NCBI GenBank assembly: GCA_965153355.1
Contig: OZ231128.1
Span: forward strand, 15,562,001 to 15,626,000
Length of the DNA: 64,000 nt
Direction: 5' to 3'
Source of the DNA: Flaccisagitta enflata
Taxonomy: Eukaryota > Chaetognatha > Sagittoidea > Aphragmophora
Shown here: positions 20,195 to 33,239 of the stretch, in pieces
Numbering within the stretch: the stretch's first letter is position 1
Layout of the letters: the number at the start of each line of letters is the position of its first letter
Program-made: the position numbers and the translations under genes
Notes under the pieces: generated by a model
What the model saw: the letters and a program-made list of their open reading frames with translations, nothing else
Databases searched by the model: none
What the model was told of the DNA's origin: nothing

Positions 20195-20592
20195 AGTCGC
20201 AAAAGCGTTAGATGGTCAGCGGTACCCGTGCCCTGCCTAAGTAGGTTGTGGGTGAAGTTGAGGGGGGAGCAGGGCAGCGGCCCCGAAGGGGTCGATGACC
20301 TATGCTTTCACACATATGGGGGATTTTCTCCTTCTTCTCCTCCTGAGTTTTAGGCCTCAAGATTTTGACATTGAGGCTGAGATTTGGGCCTTGAGGCTGG
20401 GATGTGGGCCTCAAGGCTGGGATGTGGGCCTCAAAACTGGGATTTGAGCCTCCAGACTGGATTTTGGTCCTCGAGACTGGGATTTGAGGGGGGGGGGACG
20501 TAGGAGGAGAAGGAGGAGAAGAAGGAGAAAATCCCCCATATGTGTGAAAGCATAGGTCATCGACCCCTTCGGGACCGCTGCCTAAAAAGGAA
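20195..20592 (+). repeat. Family B repeat, copy 2
   Basis: It begins aatagtcgcaaaagcgttag and ends cttcgggaccgctgcctaaa. Inverted 'cctatgctttcacacatatg' blocks flank the ggattttgggcct-type minisatellite. Confidence 0.8.
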
Positions 20593-20671
20593 AAGTCAAA
20601 ATGTTATGCATATTGACTCTGACCTTTATGACGCTAGCTTTTTATCCTGCTTGCTCATGATTTTTGATGAA

Positions 20672-20993
<322 letters not shown>

Positions 20994-21574
20994 TTAGACA
21001 ACAACAAACGGAAAACCTACACAAGACACTTAGGTCTTAGCTCTCGACGTATTGTCAGAGAGAACAGTTGCAAAAGTTTTTGATGGTCGGTGGGACCCCT
21101 TGATGACATCTGTTACCCATTTTAATGGACATTCTTTGTTTTTCAATTAGTTGTGACTTGCCTTAAATTAGTCAGATTTATATGAAATTTTAGACAGGAG
21201 TGCCTATAGTTTCCCTTCAAATCAGTTCCAAATCAGAAAAAATTGGGACCATATAGCAGGAGATTTACCATTAGGTTTTTAATTGTTCATATATGTGAGA
21301 GTCTGAGAGATGTGAGAGTCTGAGAGATGTTAGTGGCATGGGCATTACAGCGACCCTGAGAAGACAGATTATCACTACTTCCAAGTCTGAATTTGGAAAC
21401 GGAGAATGGAATTTACAAGGGTTTCAAGGCTGAGAGCAAAATCTTGAGGTTATTATTTAGGTCTAAAAACCAATATATGGGAATTGAGATTGGACATTGC
21501 TTATGTCACAGTGCAAACGAGCACGCAATTTGACAAGTCAAAACGGTTTATATGATGTTTTCTTATTTTATCTA

Positions 21575-21990
21575 TTCAAAGATTTTTTATTGAAATAAAG
21601 GATTTGTGGTTGGTAATCATAAATTTTTTGCATAGAAAAGCGTTTTTCTGTACCATTTGCTCAGGAAATGTGAGAAAAAAGGATGCGAAATTGATGGATT
21701 TCTGACAAAAAAAGATTCTTGTGCATTGACATGTCTCGCGTAAAAAAACAAATCTGTCTCTGAATTCAAAATTTTGCATTTTGAAAAACATGGCATCAGT
21801 CTAAACACTTTTAAGAAACAGGCCATGTGTTTAGAAATGCAAAATTTTGCATTCAGAGAGAGATTTAGTTTTTTACGTGGCAACATTCAATGTTTTCCGT
21901 GCAATTCATTTTAAAGAAATCTGTTGTTTCACTGAGTATGCTGCGACTTTACGGATGCAAGATCAATACCAATGATCAATAAACCGTTTT
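21575..21990. repeat. Hairpin repeat family D, copy 1
   Basis: Arms centred near 21808 pair imperfectly: 'gaattcaaaattttgcattt..acatggc' against 'gccatgt..aaatgcaaaattttgcattc', extending about 150 bp each way. A second copy with the same central words lies at 24890-25210. Confidence 0.65.
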
Positions 21991-22460
21991 TTAATCAATT
22001 TATGGAGTATAAATCATGCATAAGACTTAAGTTTTTGTTATATTTCCGCTGCATAGCTGCGTATTCCATCACAGAACAAAATGATTTGTCAAATTTGACG
22101 CTGTTCTGCACCACGACTTATTTGGGTTAAAAAGCTGTGCAGAGAAATTTTGGGGTCACAGCTATGATGCTCTGTTTTCAGCTTAGATACTGAAATTTGC
22201 ACAGCAGGGCTGAGATTTGGGCTATAAGGCTAAAAAGTAGGCCATGAGGCTGAAGTTTGGGCCTCAAGTCTACAATTTGAGTCTTAGGGCTAAGATTTGA
22301 GCCTAAAACCTTGAATAGGGACCTCAAGTCTGGGTTTGGTGCATTGCTGACATAGGCGTAAGGGTTAAGATTTTTTGCCATAAGGTAGGAATATGGGTTT
22401 AGGGTTAGCAACCCCAACCCAGAATTGTGATCCCCTATTTCCTAAAGTATGTGGCACTAG

Positions 22461-22943
<483 letters not shown>

Positions 22944-22944
22944 G

Positions 22945-23270
22945 CGCAGTGGAATAAGAGTTATCCAACCTGAACATCCTTGACAAGAGGGAAAGAGTTA
23001 AACTGTTGCAGTTGTGTTTTGTTGTCAAAAGCAGAGATCAATCCCACGAAGGCTAAATTTCTTGCTTTTTCGGGAGATTCGGGGAGAACTTGACCCCAGA
23101 GACATCCAAAGGATACTTGATTCTGACAAGAAAAAAGAATGTTTGTGGCAACGGTAAGAGAAATGTCAGCTTATTGCGACATGCTAGGTTTTGTTATAAG
23201 ATTTCCTCAGTCGCGCCCAAATGGACAAGATTTGAGCATCTGGTAAATCAGTAACAACATACTCCTAGTT
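22945..23270. other. No feature seen
   Basis: Mixed sequence without supported genes or repeats. Confidence 0.5.
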
Positions 23271-23273
23271 AAA

Positions 23274-23523
23274 CAAGGCCAACATCTTACTGTTGCGTGC
23301 GGTTGTTAGGACCATTAGACCAAAAGACTAAAAGACTAAAAGACCAAACGACTAAGAGACTGAATGTAAATTGACTTGAATTAACTACAAATAACTTAAA
23401 ATGACTTAAATTGACTTTAAATGGCGTAAAACGATGAAAAAAAGTTACCGACAGATGGACCAACCGACGGGCCAATCGACAGACGGACGAATGGGTTGAA
23501 GAGTCGCGTGCACGCAACTAAAA
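23274..23523 (+). repeat. Family A repeat
   Basis: It starts caaggccaacatctt, contains 10-bp units of 'ttaaaatgac' type, then the GAC-rich tract, and ends with AGTCGCGTG / CACGCAACT (23502-23519) plus aaaa. One stem pair is mismatched. Confidence 0.75.
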
Positions 23524-23755
23524 GTATGATGAATTTTTTTCAGAGACGTGTTTTTAAGAATGAAGTTACCATGTTTCTTATGCGACTTAAAGTATTCTTT
23601 TAATGGTTAAACCTTAACTGACGCAGTTGTATTAATTGCTTGATTACAATAAAAGCATAAGAATTGAATGAGTGTTGTTGCTGAAGCATAAAAAAAAACT
23701 GCAAGAAAGTAGGGTTAAAACAGCTTACATAATCTTCTCTCGTCAGTCTTGTCAC

Positions 23756-23914
23756 CTGAAAGTCCATAAACCGAATGTACCACCCTTCAAAAAATGGGCC
23801 ATGGGGAGGATAAACATGAGGATTGTACTGATCGCCTTTAGCGGTTTTGAGAAAAAACACGCAGCAAAAGAAGGCAACGAATATGAATCGATTTTGGAAG
23901 CACATTGTAGCCAT
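23756..23914 (-). CDS. Probable first coding exon: signal peptide plus FEGWY motif protein
   Basis: The exon begins with ATG at 23914 and ends exactly in frame (53 codons, phase 0) at CAG|GTGACA, a good splice donor. Residues 1-27 form a signal peptide or membrane anchor (hydrophobic FIFVAFFCCVFFL, then KTAKG). The following residues contain PPHGPFFEGWYIRF. The FEGWY word after an aromatic-rich HG segment resembles the N-terminus of the tocopherol-cyclase-like family (Pfam Tocopherol_cycl), which would bind or cyclise hydrophobic ligands. No further exons were found at lower coordinates in this window. The assignment rests on one motif. Confidence 0.5.
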
Positions 23915-24146
23915 TTTTCTAAATATAGATTCTCTGTGGATGAAAACCGAGTATTGTTGTCATTAGTTGCCGGCTCGCAAACTCCGCCATTCTTGGTCCG
24001 TCGGCCGACAAGTCTGTCTCTTAGTCCGTTAGTTCGTTAGTTCGTTAGTTCGTTAGTCCGTTAGTCTTTTAGTCTTTTATCCAGTGCACGCGACTCAATA
24101 ACCATCTATGTCTGTAGGACGAATGATCGGTCGGTCAAACGTTCTT

Positions 24147-24410
24147 TTTAGTTGCGGACACGTAACTCTAGAAGAGGCTTTGTCCGTTGGTTCGTCTGTC
24201 CGTCCGTCATGGTGATTGAGTTGAACATTGCATTTCTGAGGCCCCCGTTGTGACTGTGTGTGCGCAAGTGTGTGTGGGGTAGGCGAGGGTGTGAATAGGG
24301 GTTGTACGCCCTTGCCAACCCGTCCGCGACGATATTGTGATCCCGTGTCACTTGTTAACACTGCCCTCGCCCACCCGCATGTGACTTGGGTAGCCGTGTA
24401 TCTGGCCTTG
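24147..24410 (-). repeat. Family A repeat
   Basis: Hairpin GTTGCG-GACA-CGTAAC at 24151-24166 (one G-T pair), then aggctttgtccgttgg, and the far end tagccgtgtatctggccttg at 24391-24410. A fragment of another copy precedes it at about 24083-24120. Confidence 0.75.
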
Positions 24411-24613
24411 ATGGTTTGCTAAGCGGTAAGCTATTATGAATTTTGCCCTTACCCAACCGCGGGCCACGGAAAGCATTGCAAAGGACCTGCAAAGAAATAC
24501 TGTCGATATTCACTAACTCTCTTTATTGGTTTGAAGACACTTCATCTCAAGGGCTTCACCAAGGGTTTCAAGCGTGAGACTTAATGAAAAACTAACAGTT
24601 GTGATTGTCATAC

Positions 24614-24615
<2 letters not shown>

Positions 24616-24668
<53 letters not shown>
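24616..24668. repeat. (TC)n microsatellite
   Basis: About 25 uninterrupted TC units. Confidence 0.95.
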
Positions 24669-24671
<3 letters not shown>

Positions 24672-24889
24672 AAGGAAATGATATTCAAAAAAAATTTTTA
24701 GACCCAAGAATGATTACAGTGTCTCATTTTCAAACAGTAAAGCGCTACAGCCATTAGGTCGAGGTGCAAACGAAGATCAAATTAGATGAGTCAAAACAAT
24801 TTTTTCAATTTTCTAAATTTCATTAATGTAATTTTTTTTCATCAAAGAATACAATTCTTATGTTATATTGTTTTTAGTTTTGCATAGAA

Positions 24890-25210
24890 AACCATTTGTA
24901 GATAAAAAGAGAGTGTTGAGCAAGTAAAAATGGGAGAAAAAAGAAGGAAATCTGAAGAAAATTTTATTTTGCAACTTTACTTGTCTTAGGGAAAATTCTA
25001 AGACTCTTTCAAGACGCAAAATTTTGCATTTTCAAATACATGGCCTCATTCTCAGAACATTTAAGATGAGGGCCATGTTCTGAGAAATGCAAAATTGTTC
25101 AATTTGTTCAAGTCTTTGAATTTTCCCTTTGCAGGTTTTGAATTTTTGCTCTCTTATTTTTGCGAAATCTATTATTTCCTGTGATTCTTTCTTGTCTTTG
25201 TAAATAAAAC
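24890..25210. repeat. Hairpin repeat family D, copy 2
   Basis: Inverted words around 25062: 'caaaattttgcattttcaaa..catggcct' against 'gggccatgttctgagaaatgcaaaat'. The flanks also resemble copy 1 ('ggtgcaaacgaagatcaaat' at about 24760 versus 21510). Confidence 0.65.
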
Positions 25211-25440
25211 ATAGCAATTACTTAATCATACTTTGGTTTCTTTCACTAATAGAATGATACTAAATTAAAATATTACAAGTTTCATTAAAAAATCACAATA
25301 TAATCATCAATATAGATATGAAAAGTGACTGAAACCGAAATCTTACCTTCATTTGCACCCCGACTTAGGCCCTTTTACTCCTATCTTTGGTCCCATATCA
25401 TTTGAATTCTCTTACTACGCAATCAATACCGCATATGAAC

Positions 25441-25617
25441 ACAGTGGGACCCCGCAATAACAGACTCGCTTTTAAAGGTCCCCCATCATTAAAGGTCGAT
25501 ATTTTAAGGTCCCAAATGACAGTTTCTAATGTGATTTCACCTCTCTTTGAGGTGAACCTGAGATAAAGTTGAAAAATCTTGAGTCTCAATGGGACCGATG
25601 AGGCGGGGTCCTACTGT
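25441..25617. mobile_element. 177-bp MITE with pogo/Tigger-like ends
   Basis: Terminal inverted repeats ACAGTGGGACCCCGC and, read in reverse, ACAGTAGGACCCCGC. The interior is too short for a transposase. The ends resemble pogo-class TIRs; a TA duplication is not clear. Confidence 0.6.
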
Positions 25618-25919
25618 AAAACCAAAAGCCTCTAGTGTAGGGGATATAAAAGATAACTCAATTTTTGGTGCGGCAGTAAAGCCAACTAATTTGATTTCGC
25701 CTTTTCCCTCCTTTATGCAGATATGTATTTGACCTTCATGTATAGTTCATTGTCTGTCTAAATTGCTGTCTTATTATGTATTATGCTTATGTTTTTACCG
25801 AACAACCAACTTGATTTCGCTTTTTCTCTCCTTTCTGCAGATGAGAGAAAGAATGCCTTCTAGCCTACATATAAGGTTAGATTAAACGATCTCTCTTGTT
25901 CTTCACTACCCCCTTCCAA

Positions 25920-26027
<108 letters not shown>

Positions 26028-26188
26028 TTACTTTGAAAGTTGTACTCGTTCTTTGGCAACTGATTCGGTGGTGTGGGAAAAAGTGGCGTTAGGTATTTTC
26101 TTTCCATCAGGGCCAGGGTGGAATTTGATGGACTGTGTGGCGGTAAAAGGGACGACGGCTGTGGTCTTTGGGATTTGGGTTTCAACTC

Positions 26189-26575
26189 TACCACGCGAAT
26201 AAAAAAAAAAAGACGCACTTTTAAATGGCTAATAGAGCCAATAAGTATTTAAAAAACTAAATAAAATCTTAGACCATTTTGAAACCCTTTGAAAGTACTT
26301 TCATTTGGCGCCAATCTGGCATTGCTATCTTTTTTTGTTTATAAATGGCATCAGTTTCGCAATCCTTATGTAAAAAGTGCATTTAGCAAAATAGTGCCTC
26401 TCTTTCCAGAGCTCTAGCTCCTAAACCGTTTGAGATACCGACGTGGGATTGGTTGTGAATGAAAGATTTTTTAAAAATCTTTCAACATGATTCAACAAGA
26501 AATAGTTCAAATTGTTTTTTATATCTGTTTTCTTGTCAAATAAAGAGGTGCGTCTTTTTTTTTATTTGCGTGGTA
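26189..26575. mobile_element. Mariner-like MITE (387 bp with TA duplication)
   Basis: Ends TA-CCACGCGAATAAAAAA...agacgcac and gtgcgtctttttttttattt-gcgtgg-TA are inverted repeats of about 30 bp flanked by TA. The same end design (A-run, then gccgcac) occurs at 62947-63494. Confidence 0.7.
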
Positions 26576-27569
26576 CTTAGTGATCAATAAAAAAGCCGCA
26601 CGTTTAAATAACAATTTATTATATTGAATTTCAAATTATTCGAGTAAAAACTTAGACCATTTTAAAGCTCTCAACGAGAACTTACATTTAACACCATTCT
26701 GGTACAGGGTCATCCACCTGAGTTGTCGGATTCTGTTAAGCTTTTACTCTCTGATGCCAAGAGATATGGATTTGAAATTGATCAAGTCTTAAAGAGTATA
26801 GATTGACATTTTTTGTATAAAAATTTCAGCCATTTTGGTCAAGTAGTTTGTCTTTAACATGGATTTTAACGTAAAGCTTTCATTTAAAGACTGTGCAGAT
26901 TTTCTAGGAATTGTGCGTGTCAACACCCCAACTAGTTTTTGAATCTTTTTAGTAATCAATCCAAAACAGGCTTGAATCAGTGATGATACTAAAGTATTTC
27001 AATATGATTGTCAGTTTATCTTCAATTTGAGATTAATTTTCTCTCTATGGCGTGAATAGTAAAAAGAAAATGAACATAAATGCAAGTAGAATTCTGAATT
27101 TCTGATGAACAATCTGTAAAATGGTCAAATACTTGTGTTACTTCAAATTTATATAAAAAACAAACTACTCGACCAAAACGGCTGAAATTTTTACACAAAA
27201 AATGTCAATCTATACTCTTTAAGACGTGATCAAATTCAAATCCATGTCTCTTGGCATCTGAGAGCAAAAGCTTAACAGAATCCGACAACTCAGGTGGATG
27301 ACCCTGTATTTCTAGCTTCATTTGTTTAGAAATGGCATAAGAAAGAGTGAAAGCAATGTCATTTTCAGTTTTGCAATCCTTTTGGTTCACTTTCACAAAC
27401 TCTAACTTCTAAACGGTTTGAGATACAGACCTGGGTTTGGTCTCGAATGAAAGAAAATTCGAAAATCTTCAAAATCAAAAAAAAAAAAAAAAAAAAAAAA
27501 TTGGAATTACTTTTTCTGTCTCTTTCAGTCACCATCAAAATGGTGCAGTTTTTTTTCGATTCGCGTTGT
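26576..27569. mobile_element. Foldback element related to the adjacent MITE
   Basis: Arms at about 26703-26872 and 27150-27307 are inverted copies (for example 'gggtcatccacctgagttgt' versus 'acaactcaggtggatgaccc'). The outer edges carry the aaaagccgcac- and gtgcagtttttttt-type ends of the MITE family. An A-run lies at 27477-27500. Confidence 0.65.
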
Positions 27570-28080
27570 AGGACTTTGGCGTGAAGGTTTTGAGTTGGGC
27601 CTGAACCGGAAAATGGTCATCTGAGATTCCAATACCAAATGTCAAATTAAATGGGAAATGGCAAAGAATACGAATCTCATCATTTAATTCAAATGTCACA
27701 CTATATGTTTGATCATATTTCGACTGCATTCTGTTGTTCATGTAATTAATGAGCTAAATTTACATTGCAATCAAGCATAGAAATCATACTCCTTGCCACA
27801 ACGAAATGAGCTAATGATCCACCGCATCTACGAATTTGATTTTGGTTTACTCCGCTGTGTTTATGACGTGAACAGAGAATACATAATCTAGTGGCAACGC
27901 TTAAATTTAATCAAATCGAGAATAATTGAGGTACAATTGAGATCCTGCTTTAACATTATGTTCCACCTGAGCTACATACAATAACTAACATTGGTTCAAC
28001 ATTCTCTCTGGCTGTATTACTATTAGTGTTTATCGAACAGTTCGTGAGTCTTTCTGTCTCTTTCTCTGTCTCTCTTTCTC
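27570..28080. other. No gene seen
   Basis: AT-rich sequence with short reading frames only. Confidence 0.5.
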
Positions 28081-28082
28081 TG

Positions 28083-28367
<285 letters not shown>

Positions 28368-28544
28368 TTCTCTCCTTCCATCTCTTGCCAGGAAGCCATT
28401 TTGGGCAGACACCCCATCGTAAATTTCTTTCATCGTTAAAGAGATATTTTATCGGCGATCTCCGTTTTGTGAGGCCGACTTTTCTCGGCCATTCTCACAT
28501 TCTGGCCATTTCTACATTTGTTGGTTTTTATCGGTGGAATTTGG

Positions 28545-28616
28545 TAGTAAATGACGGTAAATGATGGTAAATGACGACAAATGGTTCGGAATGACGGCAG
28601 ATGACAAAAATTGACG
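28545..28616. repeat. AAATGACGG-type minisatellite
   Basis: Roughly 10-13-bp units of the form 'gtaaatgacg', similar to the 10-bp units inside family A repeats. Confidence 0.55.
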
Positions 28617-29292
28617 AGAGCCCTTTGTTCCGCCACTCTACGTTTGTAATATATAAAAGCACTCGAGTATGACAATCCTTAAGGTTATAGATGATATCGA
28701 GAATTTTCATTCTTTGAGTAGAAAGTTTCTCCCCTTTGGATTTGTTGCTACCGATCTTGTTCCTTGTCCACTTTACAGATCCTTAAAATGCGACAATCAT
28801 TTGGATTCTTCATTTTGTCATTTTGGGAAACATTTCAAGCTCGCTTTAACGAATGCATTAATGAATAATGATGATGGGGATCCATCTGTGACATGTTAAA
28901 AGTATGTTGTCTTTTTTCTCGCAATCTACTTGTATAATGAGTGGTACCTTTTAGGTCAGCCAAAAAAAAAAATGATCTTTATGAACTTTTCTGATCCCCT
29001 ATATTTTGTTATTCGTTTTTTACTTTGTTTTATTGTAACGTAATCCCCTCTAAAGCAATCAGTGGAAAACGATCATGAAACAGAATGACACAGGATCCGG
29101 AGGACTGATTAACAAGCAAAAGAGAGATTTAAGAGATGGGAAAATGAATCACGGGGGGAAATCTCAGCGAGAGAAAGGGTTACTTTTGAACAGGGGACCA
29201 ACATTGGCAAAAGTGGTTGCCCACATTCTCGAACTAAAAGAAAGTGATAGAGTCAAGTTTTGTGGAATCATGAATGAGACTTATCGCAGTTT

Positions 29293-29568
29293 CTAGGGGC
29301 GTGTTTCTAGTGAAGACGAAAAACGCGTTTGTTCCCGTGAAACACAATAACAACGTGAACACATATTCAATTATTTCAACTGTCCCACAAGGGAGGCAGC
29401 GAAGTGAGTGAGCGAGCCCATGAATGGAGCGAGTGAGCGAAGCGAGCGGAGCGAAGTGAAGCGCCGCAGAGCGAGTGAGCGGAGTGAGCGGCACGAGCGA
29501 ATGAACATAGCGAGCGACCGAGTGGCCTGTTCAAAACGCGATCCCCTTGGACTAGAAACGCCCCCTAG
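29293..29568. mobile_element. 276-bp MITE containing a GAGCGAGCG minisatellite
   Basis: Inverted ends: ctaggggcgtgtttctagt at 29293-29311 and actagaaacgccccctag at 29551-29568, with weaker pairing inward (aacgcgttt / aaaacgcg). The core 29390-29525 is built from GAGCGAGCGGAGCGAAG-type units. Confidence 0.65.
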
Positions 29569-29916
29569 CTCCTCCAAGGATTCAGAGAAATGGGGACAAA
29601 ACTTCAATTCATGGCTTCCAACGTAAAATTAATGGGGCTAAAACGTGCTTTGATTTTTTGCCCTCTTCTGTCTCCGTCGCCGAATTTTGCCACCGTGTCC
29701 CACAGCTTTTTTTTCCTTTGCCTGTCCCTCTGACTCTTTGCTTTTTTTTTCTTTTTTCTTTTTTTTTGTTTGGTCTTTAATTCCATGTCTTGCAGCTTTT
29801 TCCATTGCTATTCCTTGTGACTTAGTGATGTTTTGTTCAGTTCAGCCTTCACTACAGAACTTTGCCTCTATATGTGTTTTCCATTGTTACTCTCCCTTTC
29901 GTCCTTCGTTTATTTG

Positions 29917-30275
29917 CTTCTTTGCTTCTTTACTTTTTTGCTTCTTTACTTCAATGCTTCTTTGACTCTTTGTCTCTTTGTCTCTTTGTCTCTTTGTCTC
30001 TTTGCCTCTTTGCTTCTTTACTTCGATGCTTCTTTGTCTCTTTGTCTCTTTGTCTCTTTGTCTCTTTGCCTCTTTGCTTCTTTGTTTTTTTGTTACTTTT
30101 GTTTCTTTGTTTCTTTGTTTCTTTGTTTCTTTGTTTCTTTGTTTCTTTGTTTCTTTGTTTCTTTGTTTCTTTGTTTCTTTGTTTCTTTTTTTTTCTTTCT
30201 TGTTTCTTTGTTTCTTTTTTTTTTCTTTCTTGTTTCTTTCTCTTTGCTTGCTTGCTTGCTTGCTTGGTTGCTTTC
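29917..30275. repeat. (TTTGTCTC)n / (TTTGTTTC)n minisatellite
   Basis: Eight-base units (ctttgtct, ctttgctt, ctttgttt) run for about 350 bp. The low-complexity reading frames across it are artefacts. Confidence 0.9.
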
Positions 30276-30279
30276 TTTC

Positions 30280-31000
30280 TTTTTTTTATATCTCTCTATC
30301 TCCCCATCTTTCTTCCTCTCTTTCTTCCCTCGCTTCCACCACTGTTCCTCTCACTCCAAATCACGGTCATCGTCGGGATATCGTTTTCGTTTTTGTGTTT
30401 CACAACATTTCATTTCTAAACTTGTTCCTTTCCATAGGAGAAACCTCAGAACACTCGTTGCTTAGGTAAACCTCATATTGTTATAATTTTACCAGCATAA
30501 GATTTTATCTTTCAAAATTATTTTTTTCTTCTTCCTGTCTGAGAAAATAATGTCATGCCGCAGGCTGAAAAGAGAAAAAAATATTCAACTAGAATACTTT
30601 GGGATTTCTCATTCAGGCAAGTATTTTAAATATTCCAGAGCCAGGACCAGAAATAACAAAAAGTAAATAAAGCAATTAAAAGAGTGAGGTTCATTATCTG
30701 AGATGTGTCTTATCATTACCAATGTCATTTCTTCATAGCTACGTGATGATATGGCTGTCGCATGATATTCATTTTCTTTGGTAACAGAAATTGGCGAAAT
30801 TGTTTTTGTCCCACAGCTTTCTCAAATATCAACTCATCAACAAAAGTGTTGTTTAAACTGATTATCAATTCTTTCAATGCATAAAGTCGTTTACAATTCT
30901 AGAAGCTGGCGTTAGATCTTAGGTTGTAAACACGGGTTCCGTTTCTGTTTATATTCGTTTGTTTTGTTTTTTTTTTCTTCCTACTTCTTTCTTTGACTTT
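30280..31000. other. No gene seen
   Basis: Pyrimidine-rich, then AT-rich sequence; no exon or repeat structure that I can support. Confidence 0.5.
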
Positions 31001-31007
31001 TTTCCTT

Positions 31008-31217
31008 TTTAGTTGCGGACACGCAACTCTATAACCGGCTTTGTCCGTTCGTCCATCCATCCGTCCGTCCGTCCGTCCATCCATGAGCACGAGTCAAAAA
31101 GTAGGAAAACGAGCGTTTTAGATGCTGGTGTGAATTTTGAGGTGGGTGTTGGATGCAGATGGGGGATGGATGCCCCTGCCCACCCTTCCGCAATAAAATG
31201 GTGACCCCGCGTCACTT
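31008..31217 (-). repeat. Family A repeat, far end missing
   Basis: Hairpin GTTGCG-GACA-CGCAAC at 31012-31027, ccggctttgtccgttcgtcc, then 'gacccc gcgtcactt'. The ggccttg end is replaced by a TTTC tract. Confidence 0.7.
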
Positions 31218-31324
31218 TTTTTCATTCTTTCTTTCTTTCTTTCTTTCATTCTTTTTTTCTTCCTTTCTTTGTTTTTTTTTTCTTTCTTTCCTTCTTTCTT
31301 TCCTTCTTTCTTTCCTTCTTTCCT

Positions 31325-31404
<80 letters not shown>

Positions 31405-31406
31405 TT
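31218..31406. repeat. (TTTC)n microsatellite
   Basis: Tetranucleotide tract of about 190 bp. Confidence 0.95.
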
Positions 31407-31441
31407 TCATCTCTCTGCCTGTTTGTCTATTAGCTCTGTCT

Positions 31442-31904
<463 letters not shown>

Positions 31905-32250
31905 TTTTCTCCCATATTTCTCCATCTTTCGCTTTTCTTTTTTGAAATATTCTTCTCACGTTTTCCTCTCATTGAAGTTTAGGTCGACTGCGATTCGAAT
32001 ATTATTTCGGTTTTTTTCCGGTGATTTTTTTTTTCTTTTACAACGCCTTCCTTTCCTCTTCTTTCCTTATTTCTTTCCTTTTAAAACTTCCTCTCCCAGT
32101 TTCCTTTTATTTTTCCTTATCCTTTTCCTTCTTCTATCTGTCTCTTTTTCACCCTACTGATCTACCTGTTTATCTTTTTCTTCTGCCAGTTTAATTCTCT
32201 TTCCCTTTCCTTTTGTTTTATCTCTTTTACTGTTTTACGTCTTACCCTTT

Positions 32251-32533
32251 TGGGCAGCGGCCCCGAAGGGGTCGATGACCTATGCTTTCACACATATGGG
32301 GAATTTTCTCCTCCTTCTTCTCCTTCTCCTTCTTCTTCTTCGTACCCACGGCGCAATGCGATAGTTTACTAACTGGCACGCGCCATGGCACGCCTTTGGC
32401 ACACATTTGGCACACCTGTTGGCACACTTTCAGGCTATTAGTTTTTGAAATCAGTAAAACTCTTTTTCAAGGGGCAATGTAAGGGGCAGATTTACAGATC
32501 AGTGAAATCATTTCAATGATGATGACAATGATG

Positions 32534-32609
<76 letters not shown>

Positions 32610-33232
32610 CCTTTAAAGAGTACAGGTATACTAGTATATACGTGTATGCTAATGCAGACACATGAATGGCACAATAACATTATCATAGATTTTATCCTTA
32701 GTGTATTTTTCTGTAAGAAACAATAAAGTGTGCCAATAAGTGTGCTAAAAGGCATGTCATGGCACGTGCCACCTAATAAGTGAATATAGCCTAAACAATG
32801 CGCCGTGGTACCCCCCCCTCCCCCCAGCCTCCAGGCCTATATCTCAGCCTGGAGGCCCATATCCCAGCCTCGAGGCCCAAATCCCAGTCTTGAGACCCAA
32901 ATCCCACCCTCAAGGCCCAAATCCCAACCCAAAGGCCCAGATTCCACTCTCTAGGGATTTGGGCCTCAAGACTGGGGTTTGGGCCTCGAGGCTGGGATAT
33001 GGGCCTCCAGGCTTGAGATATAGGCCTGAGATATAGGCCTGGAGGCTGGGGGGAGGGGGGGTGCGGAGAAGGAGAAGGAGAAGGAGAAGAAGGAGGAGAA
33101 AATTCCCCATATGTGTGAAAGCCTAGGTCATCGACCCCTTCGGGGCCGCTGCCCTGCTCCCCCTCAACTTCAACCACAACCTACTTGAGCAGGGCACGGG
33201 TAACGCTGACCACCTAACGCTTTTGCGACTAT
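32251..33232 (+). repeat. Family B repeat, copy 3, with nested MITE
   Basis: It begins gggcagcggccccgaagggg and ends cgcttttgcgactattttt. The minisatellite core is at 32815-33070. The element is split by a MITE at 32346-32808. Confidence 0.8.
32346..32808. mobile_element. 463-bp MITE with TAC target duplication
   Basis: Inverted ends CCACGGCGCAATG and CAATGCGCCGTGG are flanked by TAC on both sides (32343-32345, 32809-32811). Joining the flanks gives ttcttcgtacccccccc, which is present uninterrupted in family B copy 1 (reverse complement at 18960-18980). An AG tract lies inside at 32537-32609. Confidence 0.8.
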
Positions 33233-33239
33233 TTTTTAT

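Noticed and set aside
29075-29296. 73-codon plus-strand frame before the 29.3-kb MITE
   Set aside because: No homologue recognised, no splice or promoter support, and it ends at the MITE edge.
29833-30465. A 210-codon Phe/Leu/Ser-rich frame resembling a multi-pass membrane protein
   Set aside because: Produced by the CTTTGTCTC-type minisatellite; all three frames give similar low-complexity proteins.
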